From positions 124,001 through 188,000 of the forward strand of contig CM065885.1 in NCBI GenBank assembly GCA_033439255.1: 64,000 bases of DNA, written 5' to 3'. Positions 21,598 to 33,463 of the stretch are shown here, piece by piece. The notes beneath the pieces were generated by a model. That model made no database searches. It saw only the letters and a list, made by a program, of their open reading frames with translations, and was not told the DNA's origin. Origin of the DNA: Hericium rajendrae (taxonomy: Eukaryota; Basidiomycota; Agaricomycetes; Russulales; Hericiaceae). The translations under genes were made by a program, and so were the position numbers. Each line of letters opens with the position of its first letter. Position 1 is the first letter of the stretch.

Positions 21598-24500
21598 ATG
21601 CCCAAGGTCAAGGCGACGAAGCTTAAACCTAAGGCGACCAAAGCAGGCAAGACTCGTGCAGCTCGACGTGCAAGTAAAGGCAAACCTCGCGGCCGCATTC
21701 CTTTCCTCCTTGACGACAAAATCGACTTCTGCGTGGAACTCCGGTCTACGTGGCAAGACGCTGTCAAGGATGAGACAGTGGGGTCCTTTTACGACAAATC
21801 CACCAACGACTTCCTCCTCCAATTTGGTTATCCCTCAAGGCCGACGGACTGGAAGCCTGACGGTTGGGATAAAGATGACGCGAGTGGATCGGACGAGGAT
21901 GACGGGGAGGATGACGGGCCGGATGAAGACGACGCTCAGGAAGCGGGACCGTCGACTAGACCGTCGCGGCGCCATCCTGCTGACACGGAGGAGGAACTCG
22001 ACGCTGCGTGGAAGAGTAAGCACCGCGTCTTTGTCCGCGATGTACGCCTGTTTCTCGCTGTCTTTTTTGGGTCAGGGCTGATCGATTCGTAGAAATTATC
22101 GACGTGGTTTCGAAACAACGGGAATAGCGCCGGCGCCGGCACCGGCAGAGTGAAGACTGCGAGCGCTCTCAGCAAGCAATTCGACTCCATCGTCGACATG
22201 GTCCCAGTGAAGCCTCGCCGTCAGCACGAGGATCAGTACTTCTCGACGAAATATTACGAACCCATGGTCAAGGCCCTGTTCGACTCCCATTTCGAGGTCA
22301 TCTCGTCCACGTGGCAAGCTTCACAATGCAATTCCGATCCCCCAGATTCGACAGCCCTGCCGTCAGAAGATGACATCCATGCTCTCGCGTCCATCATATT
22401 CGAAGATGATCCCCTTTTTGCGAAGATCTACGAAGATTGGCTGCAAGATTATCGCACGCGAGGAGTCCGACTGTGCGAAGTGAAGCTGCGCGCTGCATAC
22501 ACGCGCTCTGTGTATCGCGCTCAGCCTGCCGAGTTCCAGCGCAGGCTGAAGGAGGAGGTAGACGACGCGTACGACAAGGACATGGAGCAGTATCGCAAGC
22601 TGGTGGAGGCAGCCGATGAAGAGAAAACGCCCGAGTACTACGACCGGTAAGCATGCATCTTTATCTTGCCCAAACGGCGCCTTTTAATGCGTGTTCGTAG
22701 GATGTGGTCCCAGGCTGCATATTTCCTTTATCCTTTTGCGAAACACCTGCAAAAGAAGCTGGGGGCGTGCGTGTCCATCCTCCTGACCGCGCCGGTTGGG
22801 GCGAACCGCGGAGCGATAGGAATGAAAAGGTGCGCCTGCCAAGCTTTTGTCACAAACAGCATGCTTACGCTGCGTCTAGCGTTCACGCTGGCACCACGAG
22901 CGATGTGAGAAGTTTGAAGTGGAATGATGCTGATTGGGATGGCTTCAAGGCCATGGAGGCGTCGTTTTGTCGATTCGGAGGCCAGTGCTACAGTGCGTAT
23001 TACGTTGTCATTCTAGAGCTTCCCTAACTGACCGTGTTTCTACGCGCAGCTCAGGAGCAGCGTGCAGCATGCGTTATCCAGACCGCGGCCACTACGCCGG
23101 AGCTCGATGTGGCGAGCGAACAGCAATCGCTTTCACCAGGCTTGGCGAGGATAGACGCTCTGCCTCCGGGTTCGCCTGAAGGGTCCATGCGATCGAATCG
23201 CACCGTGTCGTCTGCGAGGCGTTTGGGCGCAACACGGCAGGCCCCAGCCTCGTCGCCCTCATCGCCCCCTCTCCATCAGACGTTGGGGCCTTCTAGCCCG
23301 TACCCTCGACCGTCGAATTCACCCCCTTCGCGCCAGCTCCGTACCCCGGCTACGGTTCATACGCCACAGCGCCCAAACTTATCCCCCCCTCTTGAACGCA
23401 CTGCCGCACCCACGCAGCCTCAAGGTCCTGTCCGTCGGACCCCCTTGTTTCTTCCGGGTTCGAGTTCAGCCTCAACGCACTTGGCGAGCGGTGCGACGAA
23501 TAATGAACGTCGCCGAATTTTGACGATGCGTACGACGCCTACTGGCCCATTGCCTTCGGGCTCGCAGCCCGCTACGCAGCCTTCACGTGCTGTTTCACAG
23601 CCCTCCGCACGGGGCGCGCCTTCTCATCCGGCGGGTTCGAAGCATGTAGTTTCGACTCCTGCTGCTGGGTCCCTCGCAGAGCAAAGCCGCCACCAATCAA
23701 ATCGTCCTGTGCCGATTGACCCTGTGCTCATACAGGCTGGCTCATCTTCGCGTTATCGCCAGCGCGAGTCACCCCAGGCCCCTCGCACTCCACCGCTGTC
23801 ACCACTGATACCTGGGGATGAGCCTTTGGTTGCTCGGAGGTTTTCGCCGCCTGGCTTCGCTCTGGGGCCGAATGGCGAAATGCAGTCCCTGCGGCCGCCA
23901 TACATCAGGAGGCCTTACCCTTCGAATGGGAATGATGCAGCGGGGGAACTTGAGGAGCTGGTGTGGAACATGGTAGAGGATAAACGGCAGAGGGAATGGG
24001 ATGGTGTGGAGGACTCGCCGTCACGGTGGGCAAGAAGTGCAGGCCAGAGCCAACGTAATCACAGGCTCACCAGCCCCGACTCAGACAACCCTTTTGCAAC
24101 GATGCCACTCGCTCCGAAGACTCCGTCTCATTCAAGCGGCCCAGTGATGCTGCTGCGTCCTAGGTCGCCTCTTGCCTCTCTCTTTACCCAACACTTTCAA
24201 GATGCGTCTTCTTCCCCGGCGCCTTCCCCAGCACAGAAGCGACGGTCCATTCAGCCACCTCCATCGGATTCCTGGCCTCCATCGCAACCCCCTCCCAATG
24301 CTCACCAAATGATGCTTGAGGCAGGACGTCGTGTTTGGCCCACACCACATGCAGCATCGCAGCCTGTGAGTACAAGCCTACCCAGTGCTCCCCGAGCTTC
24401 TGGCCATCAAGACGACGTCGGATCCTGGCCAGAGAAAATGCAGGAGCTGTACGGCCTATTGACTGGCGGCAAGGAGTGGGGTGCGGGATGGACCGCATGT

Positions 24501-25130
24501 GTTCACGAGTGGGTCGAGGTGCAGCGTATGGATCAGTTCCAGGTGAGTTTATGTTATTTAATGATGATTTCGCATCGCTTACGGTTGCTGAAGGTGGACA
24601 CAAAGACGAGGCGCAAAGTCGGCGAGTTCTCGTCAACTGAGCGGCCGGAGCTGGTAACGACCTGGATCCAATACAAGAGGCTCCCTAAAGATCGGGAGGT
24701 CACAGACCTTGTCGCCTATTTGGTCAAATGGTGGGCTTGGTGGGGGCTTTGCCAGCCTGAAGAGCGCAGCATGGATGCGAATGGCAGGCCAGGCCCGTTG
24801 GTGGCAGGTCTGGACTGGACCTGTATGGATGTGACCTCAAGCTGTGGACTCGTGCTAATTATGGTCAGCTTGTCATTCTGGGGTGCTCGAATTTTCAAAC
24901 CGGGAGGTTCATCTTCACGACAAACGAAGGACTGGCAGGACGCAGTGTCTCAGGTGACGGAAGCTTTGGCGGCCCTCCGGGGGTGGAAGGCTGCCACGGC
25001 GGGAGAGTCTGGAAAGCGAAAAAGGTATGTTGCCTTTACCATCTATCTTCCTCCGCTAAACGCAATGAATGTTGTCAGCGCTATGCAGCCCTCCGGCTCC
25101 TCAAGGTCGACTAAACGACGAAAGGCTTAG
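21598..25130 (+). CDS. large proline/serine-rich protein of KDZ-1
   Basis: Multi-exon plus-strand gene; start chosen at 21598 (MPKVKATKLKPKATKAGKTR), which gives a very basic N-terminus. It is followed by an acidic stretch (GSDEDDGEDDGPDEDD, about 21890-21945), a charged central part (22150-22650), and a long exon from about 23050 with a ~330-residue proline/serine-rich disordered region. A folded C-terminal part has many tryptophans (LTGGKEWGAGWTACVHEWVE, LVKWWAWWGLCQPEER, about 24450-24780). The tail is basic (SGSSRSTKRRKA) after a last small intron near 25025-25080. From memory, similar tryptophan-rich C-termini occur in many agaricomycete proteins near KDZ elements; I know no function. 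Frames between 22080 and 23050 need transcript support. Confidence 0.75.
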
Positions 25131-25937
25131 CATGCATCCTGTCTCTTCAACGCCATTCCATTTATACCACCGCCCCCTTCCTCACCGTTGCTTTATGCCT
25201 CTGCCGTTATGCTCTGCTTTTTATATTTCCTCCTAATCATATCTCGCTATGCCAGCATCTTCATTGCCCTCTCCTCACGCATCAAGAACCCCTGCATCCA
25301 CTGTATCTTATCTCTCACGAAGGCATGCGTACTGCTGTCATCTTCGCCATGGACATACTCTTCATTTTTTCCTGCACATTTTTTTTTTTTCCTTTCTCTC
25401 TCATTGCAAATAGGTTCTTTCGCATTGTTCTCAAAGCTTTCCACAGTCGTCTTCACATCAACATATTTTTATTACATCATCAATACTGTAGCATCTCTCT
25501 CCCCGTCTCGTCCATACCACCTTGTTTCATATCCCCGCTCTGGAGTATACTGACTTTTATGCTTTAGATCATGCATAACGACTCATCACAACAACATCAT
25601 CCCCCCCACGACTATGCCCCTTGTCCCACGAATATCCTCCTTCATACGATTCAACTCGTACTGCTTAATTTGAAAGTCAGCCAGCCGTCGTACTTTATTC
25701 CCCTTGCGTGATCTGCCTTTCACCATGCAACTATTCCTTACTTTCTGAACATACTTACATCGTATTTTATGCAGAGATCTTGAATCACTATAATGTCAGC
25801 CAGTCTTTGCCCGATTTATAATGCTCAACTGTGATGAAGTCAACATGACATAACAGGTATGTTTTTCCCACATCAATGATGGATTTGTGGGTTCTGCGAT
25901 TTGAGAGATTAGATATGATGCAGGCCTCAGATAAGAA
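25131..25937. other. 3' flank of the proline-rich gene inside KDZ-1
   Basis: T-rich on the plus strand, with a poly-T run near 25378-25390. ORFs here (for example 25188-25553) have leucine/serine-rich composition from pyrimidine bias. I see no gene. Confidence 0.5.
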
Positions 25938-26070
25938 GTGCATTTAGCTAAATGCACAAAGGCAGCATTTAGCTAAATTCACAGTAAGTGGCTGTTGGTA
26001 GGTGGCCGATGATTTGTGATTGTGTCAGGTGACAGGTACTGTACATTTAGTTAAAGGTCTACATTTAGTG
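25938..26070 (-). repeat. right terminal inverted repeat of KDZ-1
   Basis: Inverted partner of 2486-2620. Carries the same doubled ATTTAGCTAAAT palindrome and the GGTCTACATTTAG terminus. The 10-11-bp duplication GGTGGTGGGCG follows directly. Confidence 0.85.
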
Positions 26071-26080
26071 GTGGTGGGCG

Positions 26081-28231
26081 TGGGGTAGCTGCGCTGGCAA
26101 TCATCCCGCAAGGCACTGTTGAGGCCATGCAGGAACCAATCGATCAGGGCCACATCGTTATAGCCGGTGCGAGGAGTGAAGGACTCGAACTCGGTGATGT
26201 AGTCGACTACCGGGCGCGTACCCATCTGGAGGGTCTGGATGGCATGGGAGGCATCCTTGGAGTCGTCAAGGGGGGAGAAGTCCAAATTGAAGCGAGTTCG
26301 AAGGGCAGCGAGGTTGGCGTAGCGAGGGACATGGGCTGGAGATGTGTTTGCAGCCACAAGATCGTCATCCTCAAGGATCTCCTCGACACGCTGGGTGGCC
26401 CACTGGCCGGCAATAGGGCCCTGGCAGAGGTCGAGGAAGAGGGAGATCTGGGCGGTATCATCTTTATACCGGGTAGAGTTGGCGCGAAGGAATAAGCGAA
26501 TACGCAACTGGAACTCCTTGGACTTGGAACGATCTCCCTCAAAGGGAGCAGGTTTGATGCCAATTTCGGGGTTGGACATGTCGTCGGGCGGCTGAACAGG
26601 GGGAGCTGGGGCGATGATCGGTTTGACGTTGACGGTGGATGTGGATGTAACGGTGGTAACAGGTGGAGCGGGTGAGGGGATTGGTATCGGGGTTGGGATG
26701 CGAGGGGGTAGCGGTGAGCGGAGGACTGCGAGCCGGGTAACTCGCTCTTGCTCGCGGGCTTCTAGGACTTGGTGAGAGAGAGCGAGTTCAGGTTCAGTGA
26801 TGAAAACGCTACTGGCCTGCCAAAACCACTGATCTCTTCCTTCTACTAGGTTTGGTCTCCAGCCAACGACTAGGCGTCGAGAGTTGGAACGGTATGCGTA
26901 GTACTTCCTGGTAACGGCGTTGAAGATGATACCTGTTGGTACAAAGAGGGGTTCGGTGCGTGCAGGAGGGGAGTCGATACTAGGAAGGGCGACGGTGGGG
27001 AGCGGTGGAGTGGCTGGGTGTAGGCGGTGGTGTTCTTCTCTGGCAACGTCGAAGTCAACGAGTTTGAGGTAAGGGAAGTCTTCGCGCTCAGCGAAGTACC
27101 ACTGGCAGGTGGCAGGGTCTTGGTGAGAAAAGTGGATCTGGGCGATGCCAGCAAGGGTGTAAACGTGGTAGTCCCCAAGGGACTCGAAGATCCCAAGTGG
27201 GAAGGGTGCAGTGGTCTGGAAGCGGGGGTCGGTGGAATCAATGGTGACAACCTACAGGAAGTCTGCCGCAACTGGACGATGTCCAAGGGCACGAGGGTAC
27301 AAGGTGGTGGAGTACGGGGTTCTGAGGAATCGGTGGCCGAGGCGTTCTCTGGCCCACACAGGCTCAGGCGAGGGTTCTGGGGTGAAGAAACCTAGTGTGC
27401 AAAAGGGAAATGAGGTCGATGGCAGGATGCTCGCAGGGGATCCTCGGTTGGGTTGGCGACAGTGGTAGGCAATGTCCGAGGCACCGAACGTGAATTCTTG
27501 CAAGTCGACGTCAAAAGCAACTTGAATTCGAATGTATAAGGCAATGGAGATAGCACCTGCGCGTGGTTTCCACGATCTCAATCGAAACCAAACTCCTTCG
27601 GCTTCCCAACGCTTCACAGCACAATAGCGGAGGAGGAGAATGAGTGCACTGCCCTCGATGGTGTTGGCGATGGGGAAGGGGAGATGAGGTTGATGGAATG
27701 GATGTCGAGATACGGTGAAGATGTCGGCGGTGAAGGGTTCAAAGAAGAGAGGTATGATGGGTGATAGTAGGGAGGTGAGGCGGGTGTATGAGAGATTGTC
27801 CAGGTGTCAAGACTCGGTCGTAGACAGCAGAGAACCACCCAAGTCACCAGCGATGATGGGAGCGAGAGAGCAGAGAGCAACTAGCAGCGCAGTGACCTGT
27901 ATTGGAGGTACAGTACGGTACAGACGAAATGGACAATCTAGGGAAATAGGCGAGCGACAGGGAGCCTATAAGTACTGGGACGACAATGGGAAAAGAACAA
28001 TGGACACCATAATGGGTCGAACAATAGAGTGAGAACAATGGTGGCCAAAAGGAGAACAATGGGAGGGAGAACAATAGGATGTCCTAAAGGGGAACAAGGG
28101 CATGGGTGAAGGATAGCCCCAGGTCATGTGAGGAAGTGAACATGTGATGGGGCTGCTGGAGCACATGACCAATGCGATGCCTTGATGGCAGAGAAGAAGG
28201 CGGAGAGAAATGGAGCGATCCGTGACACTGT
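26081..28231 (-). mobile_element. Ty3/gypsy fossil, 5' gag, leader and LTR part
   Basis: Second half of the same gypsy fossil, separated from 1-2485 by KDZ-1. The stretch 26081-26580 on the minus strand encodes a typical retrotransposon gag core (KPAPFEGDRSKSKEF near its start, then a tryptophan- and leucine-rich capsid-like region). Upstream, to about 27600, lies further open but interrupted sequence that may be an extended gag N-terminus or leader. A probable LTR follows at 27857-28231. The piece is broken in several places. The right border is chosen where a TGTCACGGATC-type LTR start is seen on the minus strand. Confidence 0.75.
27857..28231 (-). repeat. probable 5' LTR of the gypsy fossil
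   Basis: On the minus strand this segment starts with TGTCACGGATCG, a common Ty3-type LTR beginning. It holds a TATA-like TACTTATAGG stretch and is followed by TGGTGACTTGGG, which could be a primer-binding site because it starts with TGG. The partner LTR is outside the window, so length and end are not proven. Confidence 0.4.
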
Positions 28232-29416
28232 TCAAGGTGCATACACTTAGTCAAAGAGGTGAATTCACTTCGTGACCTCCTCTTTGGACTTGATATAAAC
28301 AGGCTCTGGTTGCTTCAGACCGAGAGCTTTCCGATCGCACGATTTTTAAAATGCATGGTGCTCGCCAATCCTGTTGGTTGTCACGACGAAAGGGAGTGAT
28401 TTTGGCTTGTCGCCAATACAAGACCATGGGAACGTGTCGTTAAAGTTCCCGAGGTCATCCGGCCAATGTACCTCAATGCCTGGACACTCGTCGAGCAATA
28501 CCGTTGCAACGAAGGCCGATTCGACGGGTTCGCTTGAGGACCGCTGTCGCCTCATATGAGAATAGGTGCTACACGGTCACGATTAGTACCTGTACAGAGA
28601 AATATATTAAGACTACTCCAGCTTACCTTTCGTGTAAGAGGTCTTGTTCCCCAGTTTGATTACTCATCACGAGCTCTTTGGGATGTGCGTTTTCGGGAAA
28701 GGGAAATGTAGGGAACATGTGCGCAGTAATTGATTACTGTTGCGCGGTGCTCGCCAAGTTCGCAGTGAACTATTCGTGCTGTGCATGGTGATATGAGTCA
28801 AAGAGCACCGTTTGCAACTGTTCTGATGGCTCTCCAGGATGTTGAAATGACCGGGAGTTGAGCCAAAGATATTGGTGGCCTTGATTCCTGATAAGATCCA
28901 TTATTTGCAGTCCAGGCATTGGACCTCCCAAGATCCCGAGTCAGCTCTGGCAATGAGTAATCTGAGACTGAATGCTTCGTAGAGTGTGACCATAGAGTTC
29001 TCTATGAGAAGACGCACGCGGTGGATGTCTGGCGAGTTGTTGCGAGTTGGAAAGAACAACTGAGATGCCGTCGACGGCGAGGGTGTGGGAAATAGAAAGG
29101 ACAGGGAAAGCGCCAGTCCTAGCGCTAAAACGAGCAGATCATTTGCTTGACGCGTGAGATTTGTCGTTATGGAGTTGATATTAAGTCGAGAAAATGGTTC
29201 AGATGCTCTTCGAGAAAGTGGAAAGAGAGACTGCAAAGGAAAATCGTAAGGAAGGAGCTCTGGTATGAGACTAGAGTCAAGGGTTGGAGTATCATGCATA
29301 GAACTAGGAAAAGGGTTGGGAAAAGGATAATTATGATTGAATTGATTGCCTGGTGAGGCCATGATGTGATTATAAGTGTTTCAAGGATTGTGTGTGCTGA
29401 TTACACGAAGAGATTA
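28232..29416. other. sequence with two unassigned minus-strand ORFs
   Basis: Right of the gypsy LTR. 28346-28555 (69 aa, minus; GIEVHWPDDLGNFNDTFPWS) and 28901-29362 (153 aa, minus; starts MASPGNQFNHNYPFPN and has one hydrophobic stretch LLVLALGLALSLSFLF) are open but show no domain I recognise. They could be remnants of host genes. Confidence applies to the description, not to a gene. Confidence 0.35.
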
Positions 29417-30280
29417 AGGCTCCAACCATTTTATTTACATTTACTGAAAATTCTAAGAAAAATGGTAAATAGTATGTAGATAGTAAATAGATAGTAAATA
29501 AACAGTATAAATGGTTGGAGAAGTGTTCAAATTATTTGAGTCTAAGCAAGGCTATATCTTAGTCTTTGCAGATACTAATGAGCTCATTTATTACTCAGAA
29601 TTTAACAATTGAATTTCAATAGATTCTGAAGCATGCAAAATAGCAAGAGATTTGTATGCAAGATAAGCAATGACTAAAAAGTCTTGATGGTTGTTCTGCT
29701 TTGTGTATTAGAGGAGACTGCTTGTCATCTTTCTAGTAACTAAGAAACCATCAATATGATAGATATGAGAATGTTTATATATTAAGAATATATGTAGACT
29801 ATAAGGAATAAAATTGAACAGAACAATATAAACACATTGATAGCAAGCAGATATCACATGTCATAATCAGCAAGAATATAGTGACTCAGAAAATCTTGCT
29901 ACATTTTGAAATTGGAGCTCTTACAGTCACTTTGCTTCTTCTAGTGACAAGCATGAGAATGTCTATTAGATTGATTTTACTGCTGAATGTGTCCTGCAAT
30001 CCAGGCTATTAGTGCTCTTCAGAGTGTTTTTTATGTTCTTGAAATAAATGTGCTTAACAAAACACTAGACCACTCTATATAAACACTGAAATTACAGAAT
30101 ATAGATGACTTACATGTTGATTTCTGACCATCCTAGCATCTCTTAAGCACTAATAACCAATATCATTTACTCTTTACTTTACTATATATTTTATGTTTTC
30201 AAGGCACCCTGTAAATAAATAGTAAAAAGAAATAGTAAAAACCATTTATACACAGTAAATAAACAAAATAGTTGGAGCCT
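29417..30280. mobile_element. 864-bp MITE with TA duplication
   Basis: Ends AGGCTCCAAC... and ...GTTGGAGCCT, with about 28 bp of imperfect inverted repeat, flanked by TA on both sides (29415-29416 and 30281-30282). The interior is AT-rich, has GTAAATAGTA-type words near both ends and no ORF. A Tc1/mariner-type non-autonomous element is the simplest reading. Confidence 0.75.
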
Positions 30281-30514
30281 TAGAAGGGATGTATGCGACA
30301 AAATGAGGACCGCGAACGCAACACGTTGAACGCGCCTACGACGCGTCTTTCGAATGGATCACGAGATCCAGAGCCAGAAATCCATGAGTAAATGACACTT
30401 TTATTCGTCTACACGAAATACACTTTGTTACCCATCAATTTAACCACCTAGAATAGATCTTATATGTTACTTTTGGGGGTGTATAGTTGGTCACTTCAAC
30501 GATACACTGAAGCG

Positions 30515-31012
30515 TTAAGTTGTGTTCACGGTTTTTCGATTTTGAGTGCAGAGATTCACCTCTGAGGACCCCGGACAGTAATTAGAAGGGGGGTTGTCAT
30601 CGGGCCGAAGGGTACCTCGTGTCGGTCGCTTTCCATCCGCCCACCTCTTGACCATTAGCGTGCCGCTCATGTTCAACTCAGCTTCGGCTTCCTCCGCATC
30701 CATTTGGCTCCTGAATCGCAGTCGCAGCACGTTGACTGGAAAACACAGTCCATGCTGAGTGCACGACAAATCAATAGTAAATGCTTGTATATTGTTACTA
30801 TCAAATGGTCCGGGAAGCCATCTTCAGAGCAGAGTCCACCACGCGGCACCTGAGGCCAATATCTGAGCAAGCAAGGGTTCTGCCGACGCGACAGAGGCGG
30901 TGCTTCCAAGTTCCCAGTCGGGTTCAAGAAATAAGTAGTAATCTGATGTTACATGACAACGGAAAACCACACAGCAAGAAGGGATAGTACGAGTCCGACA
31001 GCTATACCACAA
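30515..31012 (-). CDS. hypothetical protein or remnant
   Basis: Two overlapping minus-strand ORFs: 30673-30927 (MNPTGNLEAPPLSRRQNP) and 30515-30769 (with RFRSQMDAEEAEAELNMSG). They could be adjacent exons of a small gene. No domain recognised. The rest of 30282-31130 shows no other feature. Confidence 0.25.
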
Positions 31013-31130
31013 GCGGCATGAGGAAAGAACTTCATCTCAGAAGATGTAGCTAGAGCGTTGACTTTCGGTTCGGCAAGAAACACGCCACCTAACGTAGATG
31101 AAATTCAGCAACGACGAGACAGCAGGAGAT

Positions 31131-33463
31131 TCAAGTGCATGCACCAATTTGACCCTGCATCTTCAAAAAATCAATGATGCTGATGATATCTGCAGCTTTC
31201 ACACCGCGGTGCAGACTCAGATGCATGGCCGATGTCTTAGCCATCTTGACGGCGTTCTTGATCTCGCGGCCGTTGAGACACAGATTGCGCACATCTGCCA
31301 TATATCGCTCATTGAAGACCTGTTGTTCCTCCTTTGACATGTTTGTCCGCTTCACGAACATACCCCACAGTTGCTCTCGCGCTTCTGTGGTGGGCTGGTA
31401 ATAAAAGAGTGACAGGTCGATCCGCGATCGAATGCCGCCTTCAAAACCCGTGTCACGATTCGTCGTCAAGAATACGACACCGGGGTAGTACCTAGAAGAC
31501 ATGTGAGCTTTCGCGATATAACTTGACAGGGTGAGCATGTACTCCAGCTTTTGCATAAAGACGGATTCGATGGCGTTACACTCCGCGTCTCGAATGTTGG
31601 GACTCTCCAGGTATACATCAGCCCCGTGGATGAGGACGATTGCACTCCACCGGATAGCAAGCTTGAAAATGTTTGACAATCTTTTCTCGATCTCACCCGC
31701 TTCGACACCCAGGTCGCCACAGCCTACCACGTAAAGCACCTTCTTCTTCGCGTCGCTGAGCGCTTCGATTGTCAACGCCTTTCCAACGCCAGGAGGCCCT
31801 GAGCCAGCGTGATCAAGATCGACAAGCCATCATGATTGGAAATGAGTATACCATGTAGGTTGCATATGAACCCCTTGCCTTTGCCCAACAGGAAGTCATC
31901 AAACTTGGCTCCTGTCTCTTTGATTGCCGGAAAACATGCGTCCACCATCACTTTCAAGAGCATTTTGTGCTCTTTGTCCAGATTGAGCGCATCGAAAATA
32001 TTTGCATTCCATATGATATCCTCGATATCATCCACGCAAAACTGGTCTATGAGTTTTGTCAGTGCTTCTCATTCCCATTATGATATGACGTAGATCGAAA
32101 CGCACACCAATTTTTTTGCTCAAGCTCAAACCCGTAGACCCTGGGAGCCATTAATGCGTATTCATCATCAGTGAGTATTGTCCTCGACTCGAGGCTGATC
32201 GTCTCATGATCTAAATCGTGCGCAAGGTTCGGCGTCGAGTGACCTGGTTGCTGGTCATACATATCTGTCCGTGGATTCATGAGATAGTGGAGATGATTTT
32301 CATAGACGACACCACTTGCCGTGGTCAATCACTATACGTGATTGAACCTGCACAGAGGGAAGTCAATGGAAAGATGCAACGATGAATTTCGACAAGTTAC
32401 ACACCGGACGTTTGCGATAAGCATTGTCAGCCTTGTAGAAACCATCGCCGTCGTACCACATACAAGACCGCTCCTTTATCTTTGAGCGTCTACGACCCCG
32501 ATCTACCAACTCGGCCTTGACTATTTTGTAATTGTCGATGAGAGCCTTTTCATTGCCGATGGCCTCCTCGAAAGGATACGCAACTAGTTCCAATATGGGC
32601 TTATCACCGAAAAACTTCTCCTGAATCAACTCCTCTTCTACAAGGCCAATCCGGCCGGAGACCATATCGACGTATTCGACCAGAAGGGCCCACTCTTCTG
32701 GAGAATCTGGCTGCGCTTTTCGTTGACTCATTGTTATGAGGCGGACAAGGCGCTGGGCCCCAGTGACCGTGCATGTCGTCTTGAGGATCATTCCGGGAAG
32801 TAAGAGGGCCCACAATGAGTCGAAGGCGATATATCTTGTTGCGCGGAGGGAGATGAAGGTCTTGACGTGGTCGCTGTACTCGTTTTGCAGAAAGTTGATA
32901 AAATATTCAAGATGGTGGACGACGTTATTGTGCTCTCCAATATCTGGACCTTCCTTGATGGGTTTGCTTCGACGCTCCTCCAGTTCTTTGACGAATTGTG
33001 GAAGGAATGCAAGGAGCTCATATTCATCAAACTTAAATTCAGAGTTCAATACTACTGAAGTCAAGACATAATGCTGCGACATCACCTTCACAGGAATGGT
33101 TTGCCAAATAACATTCCGTTTTCCGGCCATAACACGCTGAGCTGCAGCGATGAAGTGTCGACTCCGGACATGAATCGCCACATAGGTTGTAAAGGTTCCG
33201 GGAATGAGCGTGCGGACAACCGAGAACGCATAACCAACGTCAAAGGCCGGTATGTACTTCTCTTCGACTTCGACGTCGTCGACGTCGTCGTACTTGCCGC
33301 GCACCTTATTCCATTGCTTCTTCATGCGCTTGAGCTCGATATCGAGGACGGCTCCGTTGACCTCTGACAATTTGTCGTTATTGGCATCTTCGCTAGCTTC
33401 CAAACCCGACAGCGTCTCCACGTGTGTGATGGGGAGAGGGGTATCGATGTGAGCTGTAGACAT
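31131..33463 (-). CDS. AAA-family protein with altered Walker motifs
   Basis: Host-type gene on the minus strand, four exons: 33463-32405, 32347-32106, 32046-31852, 31798-31131, with introns of 51-59 bp whose GT..AG borders restore family motifs (K-N-W-Y-Q-F-C-V-D-D-I across intron 2; NLHGPPGVGKALT across intron 3). The long N-terminal half (366 residues) resembles the DUF7025-type region found in fungal AAA proteins. The AAA domain (exon 4) has sensor-1-like FLTTNRD and an arginine-finger-like GIRSRIDLS. Two catalytic spots are off consensus: Walker A ends GKA instead of GKT/S, and the Walker B acidic pair is His-Gly (VLIHGADVYLE where VLLLDEADVFLE is usual). Exon 2 also appears to need a one-base shift after SRIVID (about 32310-32325). 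The product is therefore probably an inactive paralogue or an early pseudogene. Confidence 0.8.

Larger units (their letters stand above)
2486..26070. mobile_element. KDZ-1: large KDZ transposon carrying a TET/JBP gene
   Basis: A 23.6-kb DNA transposon inserted into the gag region of the gypsy fossil. Evidence for its ends: imperfect inverted repeats of about 130 bp (2486-2620 and 25938-26070), both ending in CA...TG and sharing TGTAGACCTTTA, and the string GGTGGTGGGCG immediately outside both ends (2475-2485 and 26070-26080), a 10-11-bp target duplication. Cargo: KDZ transposase (3035-16952, minus), TET/JBP dioxygenase (17238-19026, minus), double viroplasmin-like protein (20005-21240, minus), large proline-rich protein (21598-25130, plus). 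Element F (4415-14491) was inserted later. Without F the element is about 13.5 kb. Linkage of TET/JBP genes with KDZ transposases is known in basidiomycetes; the exact boundaries are my inference from the repeats. Confidence 0.9.

Noticed and set aside
25188-25553. 121-aa ORF after the proline-rich gene
   Set aside because: Pyrimidine-rich 3' flank, Ser/Leu/Phe-biased translation, overlapped by an equally open frame.
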